DNA of 64,000 bases, from the NCBI GenBank assembly GCA_021018995.1, contig CM037584.1:45459811-45523810 (forward strand), given 5' to 3'. This document shows positions 11,041 to 24,787 of this stretch, in pieces. A program made the translations under genes and the position numbers. Position 1 is the first letter of the stretch. Each line of letters opens with the position of its first letter. The notes below the pieces were generated by a model. The model was given only the letters and a program-made list of their open reading frames with translations. It was not told where the DNA came from and made no database searches. The stretch comes from Chloranthus sessilifolius. Its lineage: Eukaryota > Streptophyta > Magnoliopsida > Chloranthales > Chloranthaceae.

Positions 11041-11419
11041 GAGCATCTCCAATGATGTATAGAAAATTTTTTCTTACTTATGTGGCAAATTTGGGATACG
11101 AAAAAGACATTAAATATAAAATATTTATTAGAACGTACAACATTTCACATTTATTCTAAATTAGAATAATTTAGAATAAATTTGGGATAAGTATTTTTTT
11201 TATAGCCGTTGATGGATATCTCATTTACAAAAGGGAACTAATTAAACACAATAAAATATAGAATATCAACTTAGTATCTTATATATAGGATATCAAGTTG
11301 GTATCCTATATTCACGTAGGATATGAGATATTTATTAGAACGTACAACATTTCACATTTATTCTAAATTAGAATAATTATAGTACGACATTAAATATAAA
11401 ATAACTATTGGAGATGCTT
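11041..11419. mobile_element. Tourist-like MITE (379 bp), TSD TAA
   Basis: Left TIR GAGCATCTCCAATG; right end CTATTGGAGATGCTT is its inverted complement. TAA flanks both sides (11038-11040 and 11420-11422), which fits PIF/Harbinger. Inside, a segment starting AACGTACAACATTTCACATT is directly repeated at about 11132 and 11339, and the centre has an inverted repeat around AGTATCTTATATATAGGATA. No ORF of note. Confidence 0.8.
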
Positions 11420-11429
11420 TAAGGTCATA

Positions 11430-11770
11430 GGGGTGCCAATTCGATAACCCGAATCGAATCCTAATTTCAGTTTTTTCAGGTTTGTTTTTGCAAAATCGAA
11501 CCCTAATGAAAACATTTTGGTTTCGATTTCAGTTAACTGAACTTTTCACGTCCCCCACCGATCAGATTTCAGCTTTGGTGGGTTCAGTTCAGTTCAAATT
11601 TTCATTTTCCTTCATATATTTTTTTTTTATTGTTTTTTCATTTTTATTTTTATTTTCAATTTTTTGTCGGGTTTTAGTTGCCAAAATCGAACCGAATCAG
11701 GCCGATACGGTTTTTGTTTCGGTCCGATTCGGAAGGCTCGATTTTTTATTTTTATTTGAACTCGTAATCT
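11430..11770. repeat. CGGTTCGGTTT-type low-complexity repeat
   Basis: Sequence rich in TTCGGTTC / CGAATCGAAC / TTTCAG words, starting GGGTGCCAATTCGATAACCC and ending GATTCGGAAGGCTCG. Related, better-bounded units are at 26037-26458 and 27960-28560. Probably a decayed hAT-type MITE; I could not define its ends. Confidence 0.45.
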
Positions 11771-12034
11771 AATGCCATTTTAAACAATAAAAGATATTTT
11801 TAACATTGTAGTCAATGGTGGTTGATATTTTTTAAGAAATGAAAGTTAAATTGAAAAATCTAAGTTATCATTGATTTTCACACCATTTAATTCAGGGTGG
11901 TCTCTATATACATACCACCCTAGGGGCAGGTGAACTCTAGGGACTGTACATGACCATTGCACTGCGACGTGACACTGGAATCCAAAGATCTCCTACCAGA
12001 TAATCCTAAGGCATCATCCTAGGCATCCTTTTTT

Positions 12035-12098
<64 letters not shown>

Positions 12099-12279
12099 GT
12101 GAATCTAACTGATAGTGTAAAAATGAATGGTGAAGTGATAAATGTACCAGTGTTCTTTTTTAAATCTTTGACTACCGTTAAGCCACCGTGATCAATGCTT
12201 TACAGTTTTCCTTTGAACAACATATATAATTGGTTGACCTTTGTACTCAAGTTTCCAGCACCAAAACTTGTGATTGGAT

Positions 12280-12473
12280 CAAGGATCAAAATTTCGGGTT
12301 TCATTTCAGTTTCGGAGAGGATCGAAATGAAAATTTGAATCAAAATTTTGAATTTAGCCGAAATTTCAGCCGATAATTTCAACCCCACACAAACAATGAC
12401 CAAAATTTCGGTCTCAAATTATCATTTCAGTGGGGACCAAAATTGATAATTTTGGCCGAAATTTTGATCCTTG
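12280..12473. mobile_element. hAT-type MITE (194 bp), TSD GATTGGAT
   Basis: TIR CAAGGATCAAAATTTCGG at the left and its inverse CCGAAATTTTGATCCTTG at the right. Perfect 8-bp duplication GATTGGAT at 12272-12279 and 12474-12481, diagnostic of hAT. A second copy with a perfect TSD is at 46151-46413, and more decayed copies are at 45355-45538 and about 6985-7215. An (AT)-rich tract preceded by (CT)n lies to its left at about 12039-12096. Confidence 0.9.
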
Positions 12474-12544
12474 GATTGGATGCAATGTTATGGGCATCTG
12501 GCAAAAATTTATAAATATGTTATGTAATGGGTCGTGCATTATTT

Positions 12545-12800
12545 TATTTTTTTATTTTTTTGATACGGCTATTTAGGCCGAGACAGCCTCGAGAACCGAG
12601 GAGTAGGCATGCATACACAGATGACAGTTGCGGAGCAGCGTGAGGGAATACCAACTACAGTGGTGAGGGTTAACTAATAGAACCCAACCTATACCTTGTA
12701 AAGACGAGGGTGGGAAACAGCATGGAGAACGAATATCGATCTCACGACCTCCTCCCTCACAATAGAGGGAGGTTACCAACTGGGCTAATGCCTCTTTCGT
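12545..12800 (-). mobile_element. tRNA-derived SINE (256 bp), TSD GTGCA(T/C)TATTT
   Basis: Read on the minus strand, a pol III box A match TAGCCCAGTTGG lies about 15 bp from the 5' end and a degenerate box B (GAGATCGATATTC) about 50 bp further on. The 3' end is A-rich. Target duplications of 11 bp flank it: GTGCATTATTT at 12534-12544 and GTGCACTATTT at 12801-12811, differing at one base. Length, boxes and tail fit plant tRNA-derived SINEs, which are mobilised by LINE reverse transcriptase. Confidence 0.85.
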
Positions 12801-12811
12801 TGTGCACTATT

Positions 12812-13164
12812 TCAGGCGGCAAGTTTGGTGCCCATCTCTAGCTTTTAAGAAAAAGAGACAAAAAAAAAACCCTCCAACTTTTCTTACATTGAGGTAACAT
12901 TTCTAGAAAAGAGAGGCAACCAATTCTCCTATTTCCAAGGGCAACAAATGAGGTAGGATTGGAAATCCAGTTCTACTTGGTTAGACTTACCATTGCCCTC
13001 GTATGGTAAATCAGTGATTAAATCAACTGAAACGGGACCACTCAAATTGTCTTCCTACTCGAGTGAGGACAATTGGTCGGGTGCCTCTTTCACATAAAAG
13101 AGAAAGGGTTTGGGTCATCCGTCATCGTTTGTATTTTTTTTTACTGAAAAAACTCGTTTCTTTC
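12812..13164. other. Non-genic stretch
   Basis: No gene, repeat end or RNA gene recognised between the SINE and the LARD-like element. A short poly-T run is present near 13130-13142. Confidence 0.4.
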
Positions 13165-16100
13165 ATAATTGTTACGACTCAGAATCCTAGCCAATTTCAA
13201 GGGCCTAGAATTCCGTATTATGACATTGGATGCTTGTTAATGCGATAAGCGGACATACATATTTTACTAGATCTTAAATAAAATTGGGCTCCCAAAAATC
13301 GAGAACTAAAATTTCTTCTACATTAAAATTTTCCTCCATTAAGTTTATATTGTATTTGGAGTCCACAATATTAAATGACCAGAAATAAAAGTACAGTCAA
13401 CTATTAGAAAGTCTTTCCAGATATTTAATATATACTTGATGTTATCTAACTGGTCCTCTATGTCATCATATTTATAAACCGCATAGTTTACCAGCGCATC
13501 AAGTCCACCGGGCAGTGTAGTCTATATATTCACCTGCAACTGTTAGTTTTTGGGAGGGGGGTGAGTTTACTCAGTCAAGTAAATTCAGTGGGTTGTACAA
13601 CCGATCCATCACAATCTACTCAAGTGATCGTGGGTACAACATCCTGAGTGAAAGTGAATCCTTTAAAATTTTCATATAAGCAGCATAATAAAAGTTCTCA
13701 TAAATATTACATAACTATAAAGCTAAAAGGACGTAACAAATTTCAATGCTTATGATGCTTCTAATGCTTAACACTTTTTTTACTTGTCTTGTTAACTTAA
13801 CTTACGTAACATATCGAAAGTCTTATTATTACTCCATACGCCTATACAACGTACTTCGTATCTTACTTATCTTGTTTAAACGATCTGTTCCAGGATCGCT
13901 ACTCGAGCTTATCACGCGAGGTCCACGTGTAGATAACCACCTAACCTCAATATCATAATATATATCACCATCCAGCCCGATGAAGTTGCGCGCATAAAAA
14001 TCAGTCCCCTTACATCGAAACATTGTCGTATCATATTATTCCTTAAGACCCGTCTTAGCTACAGACATTAAATCTTGCAATGGCACGCACAACATGACAC
14101 GTGTAGAAACTTAATTCATGCTCAACTGACATTCACAGCGTGTCTTAACATATCATAACATTATTCGGTTATGGGCTTAAATCCCCGCCCCGATTTCATA
14201 TTTGTGTGGGCTTAAATTTCTACTTTCTTAACATCTTGTAGCTTAACATATTTATATTTCATCTTTTCTTAAACTTAATTTGAATGGGTCACGGTGCAAT
14301 AGGCTTCACTAACTACGCTTTTCAAGGGATGGGTTTCGTAGTAACCGAGATGTACTTCGTGTGATAGCCCATACTCTCATAGAGGTGTTGCATCCGTATA
14401 TGGATACCTACATTTCAAGTTTCACATGACCGTGAAAGAAACCCCACCGTGACGAAAGTTTAAAAGTCATGTAACGTATCTTATTCATTTTTCTTAACAT
14501 ACATATGTCCTAACATACTTCTAAGTGATGAATGTCATACAATACAAATAAAGCATATAATAAGAAAATATTTAATTACAAGGGAACTAATATTACTCAT
14601 AATTCAGTTGTCTCGCTCATCATTAAGAGAGAGAAGAAAGCGACCTACAATAAAGGTACGTGAGTGCTTTAATACGTATCACAAGGTAACGTTAGACTGG
14701 TCTCATCAGATAGATCATGTCGATCAATTGAGAACGGATTGGTCGTTTGTGAAATTTGGCTAAGGATTTGCTCCCGTGTGACTTTAACAAGTTTCGATTG
14801 TCGGGTCCTTGTTACACGATTTTTGGGATATCTACACCTTCATAGCATGGAGAGAAAATATATTTAAATAGTTATTCTACGCTTAGAAGGTGAGTTGGGT
14901 TATTCCAAAGATTTAGATTCGTGATTTTATAAATGTGTGTTTGGCTACATTAGATACACAAGCCCATTAATGGTCCATAGACTAAACGAGCCCATAAGGT
15001 CTATGGACCTTTTCGATATTTGGGGGTCTTGAATGATTCAAATTCCATCCATGCTTAATGATATTTAAGGTGCATTTTAAGGGTTTAAATAAATCGGTTA
15101 TGGGACAACAGGTTTGGTAGCCATATGGTGTTATAAAAAAAGTGGGTTTTGACCCCTGTCCTAGTTTGGCCTAAAACTTGAGATCTAAAAGGGTCAAATT
15201 ATATCCTAGACTAAGGTGCTATAGGCATAAAGTACATGAATTTTTGTGATTATGTGTACCACTTTAGGTGGCATAAAGACCGAGATGTATCAGTCTTGTT
15301 TGAAATCTGACCATCGATTTATCAGATATCCAAATTATCTTTATTTCGATCTACGGATATCGGCCAATAGGTTTGTTGTTCGCTTAATTTAATGGGTCAA
15401 ACTGGACCCTTTAGCCAGTGTATATGCATATTTGCATAAATAAAACTAGGAAATATTCTACGTGTGACTAAATATATTCACATATTTGGGGTACTAAATT
15501 TTATAAGAATAAGGACATGTGGATCAATATGAACCATTAGATGTATAAAGCATATGATTTTATGAGGATTCCATGATTTGACCGAAGTTAGAAATTAATC
15601 GTATCATTGAGATTGAAACGGTCATACGATGAACTCCACATCGGGTGCGCAACAAACACATAATGGGGTAGCAGCCCATCCTTGACATGGGCTTTCTTTG
15701 TGCCCAATTATAGTCCTCGGGATCTATTTTACCAGCACATTGGGGTGCCATGTGGAAGGAATACTATGGTTCTTGGCAGATGGGTTCAACCATAGGGTCA
15801 ATCTTTTGACCGTAACCGTCTTGTGAATCCACACAAAACCTAAGAATAGAATATTGTAGTTTTCATATAATCATAACAAAAGTGTAAATGCGTAGATTTG
15901 GATGGATAGAAGGGCACCCACCTGTTGAAGTGTGATCGCGAAGATTCGATTGATTCGATCGACGGGTTCACATTGACGCAAATCGAATCTAACGCATCGC
16001 TTCGACACGGGTTCGGAGTGGCATAGTATAGATTTTCGACGCGCCCCGGCGACTCGAATTTTTCGACCGGATCAAATCACCTCTATGTATGTCACAACAC

Positions 16101-16397
16101 TTAGTTGTTGAAGCTTGTTCAAACACCGAGAGAGAGGTTTTCATAGTTAGTGTTGCGGTTGGTCGTAGCTCTAATGGTGGGACTTCAATCGAGGAGACAA
16201 ACTGATTGTTTGGTGGCTGTTTGGGATGCGATCTAATGATATAAAATCGATGGTGAAAGATGGAGGTACACCATTGGTTCAATGGTTGTACTAAGCAGGT
16301 GATGGTTGAGGAAAAGCGAGGAGTTTTTATGGTTTGCAAAGGAAAGAACAATTTTATAAGGAAGGGGCTGCTGTTGTGTGAATCTTCATTGGTATAT

Positions 16398-16399
16398 AA

Positions 16400-16432
<33 letters not shown>

Positions 16433-16910
16433 AGAAGCAGGAAAGAGAGAGAGAGTGAAGAGACGTTTAGGAAAGAGGGCTTGGGCTGTTGGTTTAATGG
16501 AGAGAGAGTGAGAGAGAGTGAAAGAGTGAGAGAGAGAGAGGAGGACGGTTTGGGGAGGGTTTCTAATTAAAAGCAGTAGTTGGCAGCTTGGGTATACTGT
16601 AAGGGTGAGAGAGAGATACATATACAAATAGAGAGAGGGAGAGGGAGAGGCTAATTGGGAGAGAGAGGTGGACGGCTGGACTGTTGGGGTTATGTATATG
16701 AGAGAGAGAGAGAGAGAGAAACTGCTTGGGTAGGTATAAAGGAGACCTATTAATAGTTTGCACGATTTGGGTTCTTGGTTAGAGAGAAAGAAGGAGAGAG
16801 AAACAAGAGAGAGAGAGAGAGATCAATGGAGGGGAAAGAGGAGGCTAATTAATAGCAGCAACTGTTTGGGTATACGGTGAGGGTGTGTGAGAGAGAGAGA
16901 TCAATGGAGA
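16398..16910. repeat. GA-rich / (GA)n purine tract in the LARD LTR
   Basis: Runs of GAGAGA spread over 500 bp, preceded by TATATATAGAGAG at 16398-16412. Equivalent tracts are at 24742-25160 and 55100-55530 in the two other LTRs of the family. On the sense (minus) strand this is a pyrimidine-rich segment. Confidence 0.75.
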
Positions 16911-17097
16911 GAAAGGCCCAATTGGGCAAGTAATTTTAAAAGGAGGAAGAGTCCAAAAAGGATTCTTTCTCTCTTTACAATTTAGTTCCCAAAAAATATG
17001 CATGCAAAACTAGAATTCGGGGGCTAACTTTTCTAAAATCGGATCTCATTTCAAAGTTTCTTTATTTACTTGTGTGGGCTACAATAGGGTGTGGGCA

Positions 17098-19630
17098 TGT
17101 AATATCCCGAAAAATTGAGCGTTAAACTTTGACCTCAGGATCCGTGCCCGATTGGTCGTAGGTTTGACTAAGTGATGGTCAAACATTGAATACATGAAGT
17201 GATGAACTGATGTGATGCAAATGTGACCTAAGTGTAGTGAATGGTATTGGTTTAGAGCTACATACACCTATCTCTGATGTATGCGTTTAACACCGAAACA
17301 GGAAGGAAGATGTAAAGGTTTAATAACACTAAAATTCCTTTTGTTTGGTTGTTGAAGAGAGAGTTAAGAAGAGAGAGAGAGAGAGAGAGGAACCAAGAGG
17401 AGTTATTGAAGCTATGGAGTTAATGCAAATCAAGAGGAAGATTGAGCATTGATTGCCGGATTCAACGCGTTGGGATCGTTGAAGCAAAAGCTGGAACCCT
17501 AGCCATCAAACCCAACAAATCAATCCTTTAAAGGATTTATTAAGGTGAGTTTTAATTGAAGTTAATGCATAGATTGTAGATTATTAAATTCAGTCAATAA
17601 GAGTTAAAAGGATAGATTAAAGGCTTAGAAAATGAAGGGAAAAGGAAAGGAAAAGATTTAGAAGAACAGTCCGAAAGGGGGGCTGAATCTGGCCAAATCG
17701 ATTAATCAAAATCGAGATTCGATTAATCGATTTTGGTCCGAAAATTAAAAAGTCAGGAATACCCGATTTCGATTAATCGATTAATCGAAGTTGAAGGTCG
17801 ATTAATCGATTTAGGAATCGACTAATCGACTGGGTACCTCCAGTGGCTGGAGAAACAAGACCTGGGAAAATTGACTAATCGAGTTGGGAAATCGATTAAT
17901 CGATTTTGAATTTCGATTAATCGATTTGGGATCGATTTCGAATTTCGACTACTCAATTTGAGAATCGACTTTACCATCTTAGGGATTTCAATTAATCGAT
18001 TTTGGATTTCGATTAATCGATTTTGGGAATCGATTAATCGATTTGGATTTCGATTAATCAATTTTGGGAATCGATTAATCGATTTGGGTTTCGATTAATC
18101 GATTTTGGGAATCGATTAATCGACTTTGGCAGTTTCACTTGACTTTATAATTTGACATTGAGGTTCATTGAGGGTCTAGGACCTTCTCTATTGCATCTTT
18201 AGTGATGTGTTACATGTGTTGTGATGTACCATAAGTGGTACGTGTAAAAGCGAGCACAAGGAGCCGCGTGGGACCTTGATGCTTAGACTTTCTGAGACCT
18301 GAGGTAGGGAACACCTTGAACATGTACTTTAATTGTAAGAGCATGTATGTAGTGAGATAGATATCAAAATTGAAAGTGTTTTAACTGTGAAAAGCTTTAT
18401 AAAATGGGTGTGTGTGTGTAACACCAAGAAAATGATCAAGGCATCAGTGTGATGCGAATAACTGAGACAAGCAAGTTAATAAAAATGAGGCATCCCCAGG
18501 GGATGAGAAAGTGATAAAGGCATCAAGAAGATACGAGTATATTAGACATCCCAGGGATGTAAATGTAATTGAATAATTACTGTTGAGGCCTAACTGATAT
18601 AAGATAGCACTTTACACGGTGAATAACTATATGTAAAATACATGTTATTTTTGTTATTTGAGGTTTGTTTAGAAATACCCATGACTTCGGCGGGATATTA
18701 AATGACGTCTGATGGCCAATCCATTACACCGGTCGAAGGTCTATCCAGACGATAAGCACATCTCAGGGATGTTGAGATGAGATTTAACCCCGCCACCTAT
18801 TGAGAAAGGGGCTTCGATAGTATTCCCAGGGAATACATATAACAACTGTCTATTTAGGCGATGATGGTGGGTATTCCATCGGGGCTCGATGCTATATTGC
18901 TCGGGGATTACTTAAGTTGAAAATTTAAGTTTTGTTTTAGGCCTGTTCAGTGTCATTCATGATAAAATAATCAGTAAAGTAAAACATGCAAACTACTAGT
19001 AAATTCGACTGCAAATTATCATCTTTTAAACTATTTTTCTTGCAATACATAGCCACATCATGCTTAGAATATCATGAAATATATGTGAGATTTTGATTTA
19101 TATGTTCATTGTGTTGTTCCCTATTGAGCTAGGATGTAGCTCACCCCTATAGACTATACGTCGCAGGTCCTTTGTTAGCAGCGGCCAAGGCTTCGGGAGA
19201 CATTGATCCGGGTGATTCGGATTACGTGCTTGGGGACGAGTTGGAGCCTCCTCCCGATGACTTCTTTTAGGAGACTCCGCTGAGTACTTTGGGAGAGTTT
19301 TTGTGAGTAGATTGTACGGCTTGGTATGTCAAGCCTTTATTTTTTATAACAATATAATTAAGTTGACTTAATTTTTTTGGCGAACCATCTGGAGTTATCA
19401 GTCTATCACCGATGGTTCGGATCGGTTCTCTGTTCATGCAGTGGCATGAAAGTAGAACTGTCTTTTATTTATGCCAGATGGGCATGTTACTTTTTTGCTT
19501 TATGCCATTATTTGCTTTATTTAATTTTTATTGCTTGTTATACCAATGTTTCGTTCATAGTTTTGGGGCACGGTCTGGAGGATTGTGCTGATGGCACGGG
19601 TTTCGGAGTGCCAAAATTCGGGCTATCACA
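17098..19630 (+). mobile_element. Solo LTR, family LTR-I copy 2 (2533 bp), TSD GGGCA
   Basis: Starts TGTAATATCCCGAAAAATTG and ends GGCTATCACA, with perfect GGGCA repeats at 17093-17097 and 19631-19635. The unoccupied version of the site exists in the other LTR of the host element (single GGGCA at 25425-25429), which confirms both insertion and boundaries. It is nearly the same length as copy 1 (2532 bp) and colinear with it. Confidence 0.97.
17695..18128. repeat. TCGATTAATCGA palindrome array in LTR-I copy 2
   Basis: Roughly 17 copies of TCGATTAATCGA or variants, in the same order and context as copy 1, including the intervening GGTACCTCCAGTGGCTGG spacer. Both copies have diverged elsewhere, yet most palindromes remain perfect or change symmetrically. 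A splice-donor-like AAGGTGAGTT lies upstream at about 17543-17552. Confidence 0.9.
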
Positions 19631-19924
19631 GGGCATATGCACCAAACTTGGTGCCCTATCCCATCTTGGGTCATACGATTTGATTAAAAAAAATTCGGTC
19701 ATAACATTCTCTCCTTATAAAATTTCGTCCTCGAAAATTGTGTATCTTTTAATTCGAAGATTGGTTCAAGTTTCATAAATGAGCACACTCCTAAAAAATA
19801 AAGGTGGGTCCAAAGGTCACATCAAATGAGTCAATGGTTAGACCAAGGTCAAATTGGTCAAACAAAAGTCAAAATATTCTCAAACGTCAACGATTCAGCG
19901 TTTGCGAAAATTCGGGTCGTTATA

Positions 19925-19936
19925 TTCTCCCCTCAT
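19925..19936 (-). other. Polypurine tract of the LARD-like element
   Basis: The minus strand reads ATGAGGGGAGAA directly before the 3' LTR, the expected priming site for plus-strand DNA synthesis. Confidence 0.85.
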
Positions 19937-21692
19937 AAAAATTTTGTCCTCAAAAATTTGATATGTAAAAACTTATTGAGTTTAATCAATCCATTTATTT
20001 ATTTTATTATTATTATTATTATTTTGCCTTTTTGTGGATCTCCTTCTTCACCCAATACTTAAATAATTTAGAATAATTAATAATTTATTGTGCCATGATA
20101 TTATTCTCCCCTCCTTATAAGTGCAGTCGATTGAAATTTATCATTCTATAAAATGGTGCCAATTTTTGTGCCAATTTCGTAGATGATTGCATGTTTTGAG
20201 CTAATTTTTTACCTTAAGATCTTGATGTCATGGTCTTCAAATCAGATGGTTTAAATGAGATTTCATCTGACACGAATCCCAAAAATAAGAAAAAATTTCA
20301 TTTTAATTGTATCATGGTATAAATCTTGTGTACAAGTGTTTGCTTCCAACTTCAAATCTCATACGATTAAGGCACCTCACACTTAAGTCATTATCATTAA
20401 TTTATTCGCCTTGTAAATCTTTGTCATCGCCCAATATCTTAAAATTTTATTTAATCATTTTTACACCACAACATGATACTCCCTTAATAACAATAAAAGT
20501 TGACTTAAAATTCATCAATGTATAAAATAATCTCAATTTTTCTCTGATACGGGATTTGTCGATTTTTTGTCGAATATTGGCTCAATTTTTTATTTTTTTA
20601 TTTTTCAATTCTTCACATTTTTCCTCAAATCTTTCTCCATTTTCTCGAATTAAACTAATTCGCACCCAATGAATGTTTGTCAAGTTGAAACTTAGTCAGT
20701 TTGGTCTTAACTACCCTCAAACGTTACTCGATGTGTAAATCATTCTTTATGAGTTCAATAAAGTGGGTACGTAGGAATCAAAATCAATTTCTTCTTTTTC
20801 ACGGGTTTTCATCACTTTATTAATCATGATTCCTCAGTCTTTAACGAATAATATCGAGATTCAATCTTTTTATAGTATCAAATTATTTATCATGCCTAAT
20901 TATCTTTAAGCACTCAACATTTCAAGTGTCACACTTGGTTCAAATTCCCAGTCATTAATTTTCGACTGATATATTAAAATTTCTCGATTCTTAAAATCAA
21001 CTGCTTAGTTAAGGTCCTAACATCCAGTCCTGAACAATTATTTCTTCTTATAACTGGATCAATCCTCAAAATTTATTCTCAAGGAAATTCTTAAATCTCT
21101 TTTCAGTAGGATGCTATTCCACTCCTTATAATCCTTAACTTTTCAAAAATTAAATTCCCGTAGTCTCTTAAATAATTTATTCAAAATTTATCTTTTATTT
21201 CTCAAAATTGAACACTTCTAAAACTTCATTGCAAGATAACAACTTCTTCATTATATTTCGTTGATCATAGACTATTTCAATATCATCTAAGGTTACTGAT
21301 AATAATTTATTTTTCAATGTAAGATAACTTCTAATAAGCAAATCTTATAATCGATATCTTAAACAATAATGAGTTATAAATCATCAAATCACTCAAGATT
21401 TTTCTTTCTAATAATTCCCCAACACTTTAAAATGTCTTTTCTAATTGCTCCTCAATCTTCAAAGATTCTTATCAATTTCCCTCATATGCTTCTATCCCAT
21501 ATAACTTTTAAACAAATAGATATTTAAATCTCCAATAGAACGTTAAAATCTAATATCATTATTGATCATACTTTCTTAAAATCCTTCAGTCCTTAAAAGA
21601 TCAAGAGTTAAGGGTCTATCAGAATCAGTGTCACTTCAATCACCATAGTGTACTTACATGAGCCACACAGTCCTCAAAGAAGTAAAGCTTAA
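19937..21692 (-). other. Non-coding interior of the LARD-like element
   Basis: About 1.75 kb of AT-rich DNA (many ATTTTT/AAATTT words) with no reading frame that I can match to gag, protease, RT or integrase. Adjacent to the PBS, the minus strand carries a leader with CTTTACTTCTTTGAGGACTG and then CATGTAAGTA, closely resembling the leader of the gypsy element after 43290. A copy of the CTCCCCTCCTTATAA motif is at about 20105. Decayed gag cannot be excluded. Confidence 0.7.
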
Positions 21693-21704
21693 GCTCTGAT
21701 ACCA
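21693..21704 (-). other. Primer binding site of the LARD-like element
   Basis: The minus strand reads TGGTATCAGAGC, a perfect initiator-tRNA-Met PBS, four bases inside the 5' LTR boundary. Confidence 0.95.
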
Positions 21705-21708
21705 TCTC

Positions 21709-24700
21709 GGTCACGACCCAGAATCCTAGACAATCTCAAGGGCCTAGAATTCCATGTTATGACACCGCACGCTTGTTAATGTGATAAGCGAACATACATA
21801 TCTTACTAGATCTTAAATAAAACTGCACTCCCAAAAATCGTGAACCAAAATTTCTTCTATATTAAAAATTTTCTCCATTAAGTTTACACTGAATTTGGAG
21901 TCCATAATACTAAATAATCAGAAATAAATGTACGATCAACTACTAGAAAGTCTTTTCAAGTATTTAATATATATCTGATGTTGTCTAACTGGTCCTCCAC
22001 GTTATCACACTCATAAACCGCATAGTCTATTAGCGCATCAAGTCCACCGGGTAGTGTAGTTCATATCTTCACCTGCAACTGTTAATTTTTGGGAGGGGGC
22101 TGAGTTTACTCAATCACGTAAACAACCGATCCACCACAATCTACCCAGGTGATTGTGGGTGCAACTTCGTGAGTGAAAGTTAATCCTTTAAAAATTTTAT
22201 ATAAGCAACATAATAAAAGTTATCATAAATATTACAAAACTATAAAGCTGAAAGGACGTAATAAATTTTAATAGTTATGATGCTTCTAATGCGTAACACT
22301 TTTCTTACTTGTCTTATCAACTTAACTTATGTGATATATCGGAAGTCTTACTATTATTTCATAGGCCTACACAACATACTTCGTATCTTACTTATCTTGT
22401 TTAAATGATCTGTTCCAGGATTGCTGCTCGAGCCTATCACACGAGATCCATGTGTAGATAATCACCTAACCTCTATATCATAACATAAACTATCATCCAG
22501 CCCGATGAGGTTGCGCGCATAAAAATTAGTGTCCCCTTACGTCAAAACACTATCGTATCATATTATCCTTAACACCCGTCTTGGCTGCAGACGTTGAATC
22601 TTACAGTGGCACATACGACATGGCACGTGTAGAAACTTAATTCATGTTCAGCTGGCCTTCACAGCGTGTTTTAACATATCATAACATTATTCGGTTATGG
22701 GCTTAAGTCCCCGCCCCGATTTCATATTTGTCTGGGCTTAAGTCTCCACTTTCTTAATATCTCGTAGCTTAATATATTCATATTCTATCTTTCTTAAACT
22801 TAATTTGAATGGGCCACGGTGCGATAAGCTTCACTAACCACGCTTTCTAAGGGATGGATTTCGTAGTAACTTTGATGTACTTCGTGTGGCAGCCCATACT
22901 CCCATAAAGGTGTTGCATCTGTACATGGATACCTATATTTCAAGTTCCACATGACCGTGAAAGAAACCACTGTGACGAAGGCTTAAAAGTCATGTGTCGC
23001 ATCTTTTTTTTTTTTTTAATATACATATGCCCAAATGTACTTCTAAGTGATAAATGTCATACAATGCAAATGAAGTATATAATAAGAAAACATCTAACTA
23101 TAAGGGAACTAATATTATTTGTAATTCGAATGTCTCACTCATCATTAAGAGAGAGAAGAAAGCGACCTACAATGAAGGTACATGAGTGCTATAATATGTA
23201 TCACAAGGTAACGCTAGACTGGTCTCATCAGATAGATCATGTCGATCAATTGAAAACAGACTAGTCGTTTGTGAAATTTGGCTATGGATTGGCTCCCTTG
23301 TGACTCAAAGAAGTTTCGATCATCAAATCATTGTTACACGATTTTTGAGATATGTACACCTTCATAGCGTGGACAGAAAATATATTTAAATTGTTGTTCT
23401 ACGCTTAGAAGGTGAGTTGGGCCTATTCCAAAGGTTTAAGTTTGCGATTTTATAAAACGCGTGTTTGGCTACATTGGATACACGAGCCCATTAAGGGTCC
23501 ATAGACTAGACGGGCTCACAAGGCCCATGGGCCTTTCCGATGTTTAGGGGTCTTGAATGATTCAAATTCCATCAAGGCTTAATGATATTTAAGGTACATT
23601 TTAAGGGTTTGAATAAATCGGATATAGGACAACGAGTTTGGTAACCATGTGGTGTTATAAAAAAAGTAGGTTTTGACCCATGTCCCAGTTTGGCTTAAAA
23701 CTTGAGATCTAAAAGAGTCAAACCAGACCCTAGATTAAGGTTCCATAGGCATAAAGTATATGAATTTTTGTGGTTATGTATACCACTTTAGGTGGTACAA
23801 AGACCGAGGTGTATCAGTCTTGATTGAAATCTGACCATCGATTTCTCAGATGTCCAAATTATCTTTATTTCGATCTACGGGTATCGATCAATAAGTTTGT
23901 TGTTCGCTTAATTTAATGGGTCAAACTGAACCCTTTAGCGAGTGTATATGCAGATTTGCATAAATAAAAGCAAGAAATATTCTAAGTGTGACTAAATATA
24001 TTCACATATTTAGAGTACTAAAATTTATAAGAATAAAGATATACGGATCAATGTAAACCGTTAGATGTATAAAGCATATGATTTTATGGGGATTCTACGA
24101 TTTGACCGAGGTCAGAAATTAATCGGATCATCGAGATTGAAACGGTCAAACGATGACCTCTACATCGAGTGCGCAACAAACATATAACGGGGTAGCAGCC
24201 CATCCTTGACATGGGCTTTCTTTGTGCCTAATTTATAGTCCTCGGGATCTATTTTATCAGAACATTGGGGTGCCATGTGGAAGGAATATTATGGTTCTCG
24301 GCAGATGAGTCCAACCATAGGGTCAACCCTTTGACCTTAACCGTCTTGTGAATCCACAGAAAACTTAAGAATTGGAGTGGCATAGTTCAGATTTTCGACG
24401 CGCTACGGCAACTCGAATTCTTCGACCAGACCAAATCACCTCTATGTATGTCACAACACTTAGTTGTTGAAGCTTGTTCAAACACCGAGAGAAAGGTATT
24501 CATAGTTGATATTGCGGTTGTGGTGCTTTAGGCATAGCTCCAATGGTGGGACTTCAACTGAGGAGACAAAGTGATCGTTTGGTGGCAGTTTGGGCTGCGA
24601 TCTAATGATACAAAATCGATGGTACCACTGGTTCAATGGTTGTACTAAGAAGGTGATGGTTGAGGAAAAGCAAGGAGTTTTTATGGTTTGCAAAGGAAAG

Positions 24701-24746
24701 AACAACTTTATAAGGAAGGGGATGCTGTTGTGTGGGTTTTCATTGG

Positions 24747-24787
<41 letters not shown>

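Larger units (their letters stand above)
13170..19924 (-). mobile_element. 3' LTR of the LARD-like element (about 4.2 kb net)
   Basis: Starts TGTTACGACTCAGAATCCTAG and ends CGGGTCGTTATA, where TA stands in place of the canonical CA. Subtracting the nested solo LTR and one TSD leaves about 4217 bp. Relative to the partner LTR it keeps an extra segment of roughly 175 bp around 15845-16010, present also in the solo copy near 54420 and so deleted from the 5' LTR. A 212-codon minus-strand frame at 15989-16627 is a by-product of (CT)n tracts. Confidence 0.9.

Noticed and set aside
15989..16627. 212-codon open frame on the minus strand
   Set aside because: Its Ser/Leu-rich peptide comes from (CT)n tracts in the LARD LTR, and the equivalent LTRs do not keep the frame.
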